A stretch of 64,000 nt of DNA from Lewinellaceae bacterium. GTDB taxonomy: Bacteria > Bacteroidota > Bacteroidia > Chitinophagales > Saprospiraceae. Position numbers and translations under genes: made by a program. Shown here piece after piece: positions 56,991 through 64,000 of this stretch (positions are counted from its first letter, which is position 1; every line of letters begins with the position of its first letter). The stretch lies in NCBI GenBank assembly GCA_016713985.1, contig JADJOD010000016.1, positions 1 through 64,000 on the forward strand, written 5' to 3'. Below the pieces are notes generated by a model that did not search any database, was not told the DNA's origin, and saw only the letters and a list, made by a program, of their open reading frames with translations.

Positions 56991-59958
56991 TCAATGTTTT
57001 TCCAAACTGTTTTTCTTTTTTTTGAAAAAATACCACGCGGCGGGCAACAGCAGGAGCGCCAGTCCCCACCACAGCCGGGAATACCGGGGGCGCGACATCG
57101 GTACCGGCGTGTCGTCGCCGATCAATACAAAAGCGCCCCAGAAAAAGGGATGATTGCGGGTGTCCGTCGCCAGGTAATCCAGTTTGGCCCGCCGGATCGC
57201 TTCGTCTTTGCCCATGCCCTGCTTCAGGTGCTGGTAAAACCCCTGCATGATCTGGGCGGTCGCCCGGTCGTCGGCCTGCCAGAGGCTCATCAGAATATTG
57301 GCGCAGCCGGCGTATTTAAAAGCGCGGGCAAGGCTCATTACACCTTCCCCCTTGGCCAGTTGGCCGTGACCGGTGTTGCAGGCGCTCAAAATGACGAGAT
57401 CGGCCTTGAGGCGCAGGATATAAATCTCATAAGCGTGCAAAAAGCCGTCGGCTTCTTCCCTGCTTTGACCGGCATTTCCACCGGTTGTGTTGCCGCCCGA
57501 ATGGCTGAACACCAGGCCGGAGTACAAGGGGTCGCAATCGTTGAGAAATCCGTGCATGGCCATGTGCAGGATGCGGGATTGTGGCGCGTGCCGCTGAAAG
57601 TGGGCCTCGGTGGCCTTATTGCCGAGCATTGCCCGCCCGCCAACCATCCGCGATATCTGCGATACTTCCGCCTGATTATTGCCAAGCGGCGCAAAATCGG
57701 AAGCATTTACTGCCCGGCAGCCGTCGTTTTCGCCGCGCAAAGTGGTCAGCCCTTCGTTTTTATATTCCGGCGCATAACCGGCGAACAAACGCTCCGGCTT
57801 CTGCACCGCCGCCGGCTGAAGCGCCATGGACGCCGAATATTCGTAGCGCACGGAAGTCTGCCGGAGCAAATAAGGCAGGTCGGCGTAACTGCTCTCGGGG
57901 CCGGCTTTTTGTGTGAGCAACAACTCGAAGGGCAGGTAGGAAAGGTTGCCGTCGGGGATAACGATCAGCTGGTTCGGTATTTTTTCAAGAACCGGCGAAA
58001 CGAGGGTTCGATACAAATCATCGGCGGTGGCGGCAAACTGCGCTGTGGCGTCTTTGCTGCGCCCCTGCTCCAGTACCCGGTCGCGGTCGCGCAGGCTGCC
58101 GATCAGGCGCTCCAGTTTGCCGGGAAAATCGGCGCCGGGCGCCAGTTGCAGGCCTTTTAACCCGTTTTTATCGACATAAAACGCAAAAATGGCGCTGTCT
58201 CCGCTGAAATATTCGAGTATGCCACAACCCGGCGGCAGGTTTTGCCGGACCTCTGCGACGCCCAGCGGAGCCTGGTTATACTTGATGCGGTAGTATTCCG
58301 GGTAAGACGATTCCAGTTTTTCGAGCAACAATTCATAACTGCGGCGGCGGTTGATGACCTCTTTTTGCCAGCGCAATATTTTGACCTTGTCCGCCGAAGG
58401 TTTTTGCTGCTCCCGGAAGATTTCCTTTTTGTAAAACGCAATGTCGATTTTCAGGCTTTTTTCTTCCTGCAACAGGGCGTCCGGGCTACCGGCCTTTTCT
58501 TTCCCCGCCGCCTCCCGCAGCGCCTCAGCCAGGCGAAGTGCTCTGCTTCTTCCGGTATACCGGAAAGCCTGTTCCAGGTATCCGGCGTCTTTTGTCAGCC
58601 GGTTTAATTCCAGCGCAGCGCCGATCGCTCCTTCCCACGATGGGGCGCGCTTCCCGGTTCCAGAATTGCCGGGAACCTTCCTGGTATTCGGTGCGCATGG
58701 TATCCAGCAGACCCACAGCCACGTCGTAGGTCGCCAGCGAAGCGTCCAGAAATTGAGGATTGTGCTCTTTATGAGCCAACTGGCGCAAGGTTTCCCCTTT
58801 GTCGCGCAGGGTGAGCAAAAAATCCAGGTAGGCATTGACCCGTTGTACCGCCGGGTTGATCAGTATGTTTTGATAGGCAAAAGAATCGGTGAGGGTGTGC
58901 AGCGCCAGTTGGTAATACGACAGGGCGCCCCGCAGGTCGCCCAGTTTGTTGGCCACAAAACCGAGGTGCCGGTATGTTTTGCCGATCGTCGGGTGTTTGG
59001 CGCCATAACGCTCTTTTTGCCGCTCCAGGGCCTGGGAAAGATATTTTTTTGCTTCCGGGTATTTGCCCGTACGCCGGTAAATGAAGCCGAGGTTTTGCCA
59101 GGTCGCCTCGATATTATGGTCAATTTTATATTCCGAGTGATACCGGATCGCCTTTTGCAGCGCTTCCAGCGCCGGCTCGTATTCGCCGAGTTCACCGTAG
59201 GAATTGGCCAGTTCGTTGTAGGAGACGATAAAATCGAAAGGGTCTTTTTCCGGGTAATCCCGCTGGAGCAGGTTCAGGGCTTTTTGAGCGAAACCGATGG
59301 CTTGCGGAAAGTCTTTTTTGCGGTAATAAACCTGGCTGAGGTTGTTATAGGACTTGACCAGCATGTCCGGCGATTCGGTTGAATCAGCCAGAAACAGGTG
59401 AAGTCCCGATTGTGCGTAATCGGCCGCGCGGTCAAAATCGCCTTTGCTGCGGTAGGAAAAAGCGATATTGTGGTAGGCATCCGCGAGTAAAGTACGGTTG
59501 CCTTTGCGTTCGTAAAATGCGATTTCCTGCAGACCGTATTTTAAGGCGTTTTCAAAATCGCCCAGTTCGTAACAAATGATTCCGGCTAAATTGTAATAAA
59601 CGCCCCAGAAGTCGTCGCCGGCAGGAATGTCGGTTTTGCCTTTTTGTTCCAGAAGCGGCAGCAAGTCAGCCGCTTCTTTGAGCCGGTTTTGGTAATACAG
59701 CGCGAGGCCTTCCTGAACCCTGGATTTTCCCCATTCGGGCCAGTTTTTTATTGTTTCCGACAATTCTGCTCCCCGCAACGCATACCGGTAAGCGCTGTCG
59801 GGCTCTTCCGCTTCGTTAAATGCTTCCGCTTTTTGGCGCAGCAGAATGGCTTCCGCGTTTTGGTCGCCGGTATTTGCATCGGGGGAAGAATGAGGAGACT
59901 GGCCGCACAACACAAAACTCAGGACGAGCAGTGCAGGCCAGAAATCGGATGTCTTCAT
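56991..59958 (-). CDS. Exported TPR-CHAT protein with C-terminal membrane anchor (one frameshift)
   Basis: About 989 residues after removing one base from the G4 run at 58642-58645 (NREARPSWEGAIGAALELN). A signal peptide or lipobox (ALLVLSFVLCGQS) is followed by about nine TPR-like repeats (for example NRTLLADAYHNIAFSYRSKG, HNIEATWQNLGFIYRRTGKY). A long coiled linker leads to the CHAT peptidase domain, with catalytic His in ILHMAMHGFLND and Cys in LVILSACNTGHGQLAKGEG. A membrane helix with a KKKK tail ends the protein (LWWGLALLLLPAAWYFFKKK). That topology places the TPR and CHAT parts outside the cytoplasm. The target is unknown. Confidence 0.87.
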
Positions 59959-60095
59959 AAATATAAACGGTTCGCGTATTCTGAGGATGCTTCATTGATG
60001 TGGATTAAAATCCCGCATCGTCCGGAGTTCTCCTGCGACGGATGGGATGGAACCAGTTATATATGGTCAAAGGTAGTAAACTTTTCCCGTGCTTG

Positions 60096-60731
60096 TCACA
60101 ACTTGTACACCAGCATCAAACCGTCCCGGATAGGCAGCAGGATGTTTTCCACCCGCCGGTCGTTTTGTACAAAATCGTTAAATGTGCGCAGCGCCCGGGC
60201 CGTTTCATCCTTTTCGTCTCCGCCGGCGACTTTGCCGTCCCACAACACGTTGTCTATCACTAAGAACCCGCCTTGCCGGGTTTTGCCCAAAGCGAGTTCG
60301 TAATGCGCCGGGTAATCCAGTTTGCCCGCATCGATAAAAACCAGGTCGAATTGTTCATCCAAAACGGGTATGATATCGGCTGCATCGCCCAGGTGCAGGC
60401 GTATTTTATGCGACAAACCGGCTTTCTCTGCGAACTTCAGGATCAGTCCGCCGAGTTCGTCATTTATTTCTATGGTGTGCAACAAGCCGTCTTCCGGCAG
60501 CCCGGCGGACAGGCAAAGGGTGGCATAGCCGGTGAATGTGCCGATTTCGAGTATCCTCCGGGGGGCGATCATCCGGCTGATGAAACGAAGCAGCGTTCCC
60601 TGGTAAGGCCCCGACAACATTTGTGGCGCCAGGGTGCGCAGGTGCGTTTCGCGCTCCAGTTCGGCCAGCAATTCGGCCGGAGCGGTCGTATGTCGGGCGC
60701 AGTAGTCGAATATTCTGTCGGTCGGATTCAT
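60096..60731 (-). CDS. Class I SAM-dependent O-methyltransferase (catechol-OMT-like)
   Basis: A 211-residue O-methyltransferase of the bacterial caffeoyl-CoA/catechol type. The SAM loop is RRILEIGTFTGYATLCLSAG. LHTIEINDEL is motif II, FDLVFIDAGKLDYPAHYELA carries the metal-binding Asp, and GFLVIDNVLWDGKVAGGDEK carries the second metal pair (DN). The substrate is a catechol-like or related small molecule, not identifiable. It is a stand-alone gene 226 bp before the tRNA cluster and transcribed away from it. Confidence 0.92.
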   Translation of the reverse strand: MNPTDRIFDYCARHTTAPAELLAELERETHLRTLAPQMLSGPYQGTLLRFISRMIAPRRILEIGTFTGYATLCLSAGLPEDGLLHTIEINDELGGLILKFAEKAGLSHKIRLHLGDAADIIPVLDEQFDLVFIDAGKLDYPAHYELALGKTRQGGFLVIDNVLWDGKVAGGDEKDETARALRTFNDFVQNDRRVENILLPIRDGLMLVYKL

Positions 60732-60864
60732 CTTGTATCGAAAAAAGAGGCCTCAACAGGGGCTTAATTTGGTGAATAAAGATGTTTAGAGGGGCGCCGG
60801 CAAAGTTCCTGCTAAAATTTCCGGTTTTTTTCAAAAATTGTTTTTTCGTTTCGGTGGCGCGACT

Positions 60865-60872
60865 TACCTTTG
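60865..60872 (+). promoter_or_regulatory. Candidate promoter of the tRNA/tuf cluster
   Basis: TACCTTTG matches the TAnnTTTG -7 element, 85 bases before the first tRNA. TTG at 60838-60840 lies 24 bases upstream, slightly more than the usual spacing. Confidence 0.5.
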
Positions 60873-60957
60873 CACTCGCTTTTCGGGAAGGGGTTCATTT
60901 TTTCTGAAAAACACGTTGTTTGAAATCATACCAAAAGCCTTGGAGGCAGCGAATTAA

Positions 60958-61030
60958 GCCACTGTAGCTCAGTTGGTAGAGCAGCTGATTTGTAATCAGC
61001 TGGTCGGGGGTTCGAGTCCCTCCAGTGGCT
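60958..61030 (+). tRNA. tRNA-Thr (UGU)
   Basis: A 73-base cloverleaf. The acceptor GCCACTG pairs with CAGTGGC, the D-arm reads AGCTCAGTTGGTAGAGC, the anticodon stem CTGA/TCAG holds loop TTTGTAA with anticodon TGT, and the T-arm contains GGTTCGAGTCC. The 3' CCA is not encoded. First gene of the tRNA/tuf operon. Confidence 0.96.
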
Positions 61031-61034
61031 CTAT

Positions 61035-61122
61035 TTCGGTTAATAGTTATCAGTTATTGGTAATCGGTCCTTTTTATTTGAATCACGGACAACCAATACC
61101 TCATAACCGATAACCAAACCCA
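61035..61122. repeat. GTTATCG-like inverted array between tRNAs
   Basis: Copies of a GGTTAAT / GTTATCAGT / TTGGTAATCGG type lie on the left, and reverse-complement copies ACCAATACC, ATAACCGATAACC on the right. The spacer can fold into one long imperfect hairpin. Confidence 0.6.
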
Positions 61123-61123
61123 A

Positions 61124-61207
61124 GGGGGTGCCCCGGAGTTGGAGAGCCGGGCCAGACTGTAAATCTGGTGCTTTACCGCTGAGTAGGTTCGAATCCCACC
61201 ACCCCCA
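61124..61207 (+). tRNA. tRNA-Tyr (GUA)
   Basis: An 84-base class II tRNA. GGGGGTG pairs with CACCCCC, the anticodon stem CCAGA/TCTGG holds loop CTGTAAA with anticodon GTA, there is a long variable arm (GCTTTACCGCTGAGTA region), and the T-loop is GGTTCGAATCC. Discriminator A; CCA not encoded. Confidence 0.95.
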
Positions 61208-61214
61208 CTTTTTT

Positions 61215-61272
61215 AAGTCACGAGTCATAAGTCGCGAGTCGTGAGTTTTGGGGCTCACGACTTATGACTTGC
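61215..61272. repeat. GTCGTGA-type heptamer hairpin between tRNAs
   Basis: AAGTCACGAGTCATAAGTCG is followed by CGAGTCGTGAG and then, after TTTTGGGG, by CTCACGACTTATGACTTG. The arms pair almost fully. It is the same heptamer as at 40838-40945. Confidence 0.8.
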
Positions 61273-61289
61273 TGCTCTCGACTATACCT

Positions 61290-61362
61290 GCGGTGGTAGC
61301 TCAGTTGGTAGAGCGTCAGCCTTCCAAGCTGAATGTCGCGAGTTCGAATCTCGTCCGCCGCT
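61290..61362 (+). tRNA. tRNA-Gly (UCC)
   Basis: 73 bases. The acceptor GCGGTGG pairs with CCGCCGC (one T-G), the anticodon stem TCAGC/GCTGA holds loop CTTCCAA with anticodon TCC, and the T-arm has AGTTCGAATCT. No encoded CCA. Confidence 0.95.
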
Positions 61363-61459
61363 CTCAAAAGGTTGTTTATTTCTGTTGTTCATTGCTGATA
61401 CCGCTTGAAGTACAAGCCCAAACGAAGATCACAATCAACAATTGTCAATCAACAATCGC

Positions 61460-61531
<72 letters not shown>

Positions 61532-61535
61532 CGAA

Positions 61536-61626
61536 GCAATGTGATAAAGTGATAAATTCTCAATGTGGTAAGGATAGGGTTAAAATATTATCACATCATA
61601 CACTCACATTATCGAATTATCGCATT
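61536..61626. repeat. GTGATAA-type inverted array before tuf
   Basis: AATGTGATAAAGTGATAA on the left and TTATCACATCAT plus CACATTATCGAATTATCGCA on the right are mutually complementary. It fills most of the tRNA-to-tuf spacer. Confidence 0.65.
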
Positions 61627-61672
61627 AAATAACATTTTTTCACTTAAATTTTGACTTAAAAGTCTTTTACCA

Positions 61673-62878
61673 ATGGCAAAAGAGACATTCCAGCGCACCA
61701 AGCCTCACGTAAATATTGGCACGATTGGTCACGTTGACCACGGCAAGACGACGCTGACGGCTGCCATTACTTACGTACTTTCTCAAAAAGGTCTGGCAAA
61801 GAAGACGGACTACGATGCCATTGATGCTGCTCCGGAAGAAAAAGAGCGTGGTATCACGATTAACACCGCGCACGTAGAATACGAAACGGAAAAGCGTCAC
61901 TATGCGCACGTTGACTGCCCTGGTCACGCCGACTACGTTAAAAACATGATCACGGGTGCCGCACAAATGGATGGCGCCATCGTAGTATGTGCAGCCACTG
62001 ACGGCCCGATGCCGCAGACGCGTGAACACATCCTGCTCGCCCGTCAGGTAGGCGTTCCGAGAATCGTTGTATTCATGAATAAAGTGGATGCAGTCGACGA
62101 CCCCGAAATGCTCGAACTGGTTGACATGGAACTGCGCGAACTGCTGAGTTCTTACAACTTCGACGGCGACAATGCCTCCATCATCCAGGGTTCCGCTTTG
62201 AAAGCACTCGAAGGCGACGGCAAAACCGGCGTTTGGGCAGAAAGAATCATGGATTTGATGAATGCCTGCGACAACGACATTCCGGACCCGGTTCGTGAAG
62301 TAGACAAACCCTTCCTGATGCCGGTGGAAGACGTATTCACCATCACCGGTCGCGGTACGGTTGCTACCGGCCGTATCGAGCGTGGTGTAATCAACGTCAA
62401 CGACCCGGTTGAAATCATCGGTATGATGAAAGAAGGTGAAAAACCGCTCACTTCGACCGTTACGGGTGTGGAAATGTTCCGCAAACTGCTCGATCGCGGC
62501 GAAGCAGGCGACAACGCCGGTCTTCTCCTGCGTGGTATCGATAAAGAACAAATCAAACGCGGCATGGTTATTTGCAAACCAGGCAGTGTAAAACCGCACA
62601 AAAACTTCAAGTGTTCGGTTTATGTCCTTTCGAAAGAAGAAGGTGGTCGTCACACCCCGTTCTTCTCCGGATACCGCCCGCAGTTCTACTTCCGTACCAC
62701 GGACGTAACCGGCGACGTGACGCTGCCGACCAACGTGGAAATGGTAATGCCGGGTGACAACATCGAACTCGAGGTTAAACTGCTCAATACCATCGCTATG
62801 GAAAAAGGCCTGCGTTTCGCTATCCGCGAAGGCGGCCGTACGGTGGGCGCCGGTCAGGTAACCGAGATAATGGACTAA
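61673..62878 (+). CDS. tuf: Translation elongation factor Tu
   Basis: A 401-residue EF-Tu that delivers aminoacyl-tRNA to the ribosome. The GTPase motifs are intact: GHVDHGKTTLTAAIT (P-loop), KERGITINTAHVEYET (switch I), DCPGHADYVKNMITGAAQMD (switch II) and VFMNKVDAVDD. Domains II and III follow (TITGRGTVATGRIERGVINV; PGDNIELEVKLLNTIAMEKG). It is placed between four tRNA genes and tRNA-Trp/secE/nusG, the classic bacterial order. The A/T-rich leader lacks a Shine-Dalgarno sequence, as is usual in Bacteroidota. Confidence 0.99.
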   Translation: MAKETFQRTKPHVNIGTIGHVDHGKTTLTAAITYVLSQKGLAKKTDYDAIDAAPEEKERGITINTAHVEYETEKRHYAHVDCPGHADYVKNMITGAAQMDGAIVVCAATDGPMPQTREHILLARQVGVPRIVVFMNKVDAVDDPEMLELVDMELRELLSSYNFDGDNASIIQGSALKALEGDGKTGVWAERIMDLMNACDNDIPDPVREVDKPFLMPVEDVFTITGRGTVATGRIERGVINVNDPVEIIGMMKEGEKPLTSTVTGVEMFRKLLDRGEAGDNAGLLLRGIDKEQIKRGMVICKPGSVKPHKNFKCSVYVLSKEEGGRHTPFFSGYRPQFYFRTTDVTGDVTLPTNVEMVMPGDNIELEVKLLNTIAMEKGLRFAIREGGRTVGAGQVTEIMD

Positions 62879-62886
62879 AATAATTC

Positions 62887-62976
<90 letters not shown>

Positions 62977-62980
62977 CCAC

Positions 62981-63053
62981 AGGGGCATAGCTCAATTGGT
63001 AGAGTGGCGGTCTCCAAAACCGCAGGCTGCGGGTTCGAGCCCTGCTGCCCCTG
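62981..63053 (+). tRNA. tRNA-Trp (CCA)
   Basis: AGGGGCA pairs with TGCCCCT, the anticodon stem GCGGT/ACCGC holds loop CTCCAAA with anticodon CCA, and the T-arm has GGGTTCGAGCCC. Discriminator G at 63053, followed by an encoded CCA (63054-63056), unlike the four tRNAs upstream of tuf. Confidence 0.95.
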
Positions 63054-63059
63054 CCAACA

Positions 63060-63180
63060 AAAAAACGTTGTTCGTTCATCGGCGTTCGTTGTTCGTGTTT
63101 ATACGACAACGGACTTTTTTCACAGTAGGAAGAGGCTGTTTTTGAACGAACAACACACAACTTAACAACGGACAACGTTT
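63060..63180. repeat. GTTCGTT-type inverted array before secE
   Basis: ACGTTGTTCGTTCATCGG and GTTCGTTGTTCGTG on the left are matched by GAACGAACAACACACAAC and AACGGACAACGTTT on the right. It fills the tRNA-Trp-to-secE spacer. Confidence 0.7.
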
Positions 63181-63187
63181 CGGCATA

Positions 63188-63385
63188 ATGGAAAGATTGA
63201 CGCTATATTTAAAGGAGAGCTACCATGAACTCGTAAAAAACGTGTCATGGCCTACTGCTGCGCAACTTCAGGAAAGTACGATCGTGGTATTGGCCACTGC
63301 CGGAATCCTGGCGTTGGTCATTTTTTTGATGGACGTTGCCTGCAGCGTTTTTTTCAAAAATATTTACGGGGTTTGGGGACAGTAA
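63188..63385 (+). CDS. secE: Preprotein translocase subunit SecE
   Basis: A 65-residue small subunit of the SecYEG channel with one membrane helix. An amphipathic N-terminal helix (MERLTLYLKESYHELVKNVS) leads to the conserved WP motif (VSWPTAAQLQESTIVVLATA), then the membrane helix (GILALVIFLMDVACSVFFKN). The length is typical for single-helix SecE proteins. It lies between tRNA-Trp and nusG, the usual neighbours. Confidence 0.95.
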   Translation: MERLTLYLKESYHELVKNVSWPTAAQLQESTIVVLATAGILALVIFLMDVACSVFFKNIYGVWGQ

Positions 63386-63427
63386 ACCGAAATTCACTTT
63401 CATCACACTTCCATCCCGTCCAGAACC

Positions 63428-64000
63428 ATGAGTCAGGAAAAAGAACCGGTGGCGCCCGCAGCCGCTGATAAAAAGTGGTATTCTCTCCGCGTTATCAGTG
63501 GCAAGGAGAAAAAAATACAGGAACGGATACTGCTCGAAATCGAGCGTTCCGGATGGAAGGAGTTTGTCTTTTCGGTGATCGTACCTACTGAAAAAGTGTA
63601 CAAGATCCGGAACGGAAAAAAAGTAATGCAGGAGCGCAACCTCTTGCCGGGTTATATCCTGATCGAAGCCGTGGGAGCAAAACTGAACGGAGATGTGGCA
63701 AAAGTGATCGCCGACATTCCCAACGTGATTCATTTCCTTGGCAAAGAAACACCCATCCCGATGACCCAGGTTGAGGCCAACCGCCTCTTGGGAAAAGTGG
63801 ACGAAAGCAGTGAATCCGGCGAAACACTCAGCGAACCTTTCCTCATCGGAGAAACGGTGAAAATCATCGACGGACCGTTTGCCGAATTTATCGGCGATAT
63901 TCAGGAAGTCAACGAAGAGAAAAAGAAGTTGAAAGTGATCGTTAAAATTTTCGGTCGCGGCACGGAGGTGGAACTCAACTTTATGCAAGTGGAAAAAATC
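63428..64000 (+). CDS. nusG: Transcription termination/antitermination factor NusG (3' end outside window)
   Basis: The first 191 residues of NusG, which binds RNA polymerase and couples it to ribosomes or Rho. The NGN domain opens with WYSLRVISGKEKKIQERILL, and PGYILIEAVGAKLNG and IPNVIHFLGKETPIPMTQVE follow. The KOW domain (GETVKIIDGPFAEFIGDIQE, then VIVKIFGRGTEVELNFMQVE) is nearly complete, so only a few residues are missing. The N terminus has a short acidic/Ala extension. rplK probably follows outside the window. Confidence 0.97.
   Translation, partial: MSQEKEPVAPAAADKKWYSLRVISGKEKKIQERILLEIERSGWKEFVFSVIVPTEKVYKIRNGKKVMQERNLLPGYILIEAVGAKLNGDVAKVIADIPNVIHFLGKETPIPMTQVEANRLLGKVDESSESGETLSEPFLIGETVKIIDGPFAEFIGDIQEVNEEKKKLKVIVKIFGRGTEVELNFMQVEKI

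Noticed and set aside
61667..62653. Minus-strand 328-codon frame opposite tuf
   Set aside because: A well-known type of antisense open frame in highly biased tuf genes; no independent support.

Overview
The window looks like a chromosomal segment of a Bacteroidota bacterium. The marks are a SusC-type receptor with the VVVGYGTQKK box, many secreted proteins ending in type IX secretion (T9SS) C-terminal sorting domains, Tat-signal oxidoreductases, a Y_Y_Y-type membrane sensor with its own HTH, promoters of the TTTG / TAnnTTTG kind, and the conserved order tRNA-Thr, Tyr, Gly, Thr, tuf, tRNA-Trp, secE, nusG. A member of the Saprospiria/Chitinophagia side of the phylum is likely, but no 16S or marker tree is available here, so that is inference.

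Layout. (1) 1-10.6 kb, minus strand: a polysaccharide-utilization operon read in the order FnIII-GH144 glucanase, a six-repeat surface carbohydrate-binding protein, a GH144-esterase fusion, a GH3 beta-glucosidase and a SusC receptor (cut by the window edge). GH144 plus GH3 points to beta-1,2-glucan (sophoran or cyclic glucan) as substrate. (2) 10.9-15.7 kb, plus: a large alpha-2-macroglobulin-like gene, broken by many indels in its first two thirds and intact around its thioester. (3) 16-25.7 kb, plus: accessory genes, including an AT-rich pair (CHAT protease-like plus HEAT-like), a poly-C tract, a 42-bp hairpin repeat array, a HmuY-like T9SS protein, an EAD11-like/TM/SH3 protein, a PNPOx-like protein and a Tat-exported Gfo/Idh/MocA oxidoreductase. 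(4) 25.8-35.2 kb, minus: a membrane sensor/transcription factor and two giant paralogous T9SS proteins carrying cohesin-like and dockerin-like modules. (5) 35.4-44.5 kb: mostly housekeeping or conserved genes (DUF983, universal stress protein, GT2, DUF547, NadR, glycosylasparaginase, GNAT, CDF transporter). (6) 44.5-50.9 kb: an accessory stretch with an intact IS3-family element, an IS5-family element that truncates a neighbour, a lipoprotein, and an XRE regulator with a palindromic operator. (7) 50.9-60.7 kb: a multidomain ThuA/glucose-dehydrogenase-like/cytochrome c protein, an FGE-sulfatase-domain protein, a dehydrogenase, an exported TPR-CHAT protein and an O-methyltransferase. (8) 60.9-64 kb: the tRNA/tuf/secE/nusG cluster.

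Two sequence-wide patterns matter to a reader. First, about 13 otherwise good genes are split by single-base indels, often in short homopolymers. These look like sequencing or assembly errors rather than decay, so such genes are annotated here as one gene each. The alpha-2-macroglobulin gene is the exception: it has far more indels per kb. Second, many intergenic gaps, including nearly every spacer in the tRNA/tuf/secE cluster, are filled with short arrays of about 7-bp units that often form inverted pairs, with a different heptamer in each gap. The best candidates for less-described biology are these heptamer hairpins, the CHAT/HEAT and EAD11-SH3 genes, and the paired cohesin/dockerin-like T9SS proteins.
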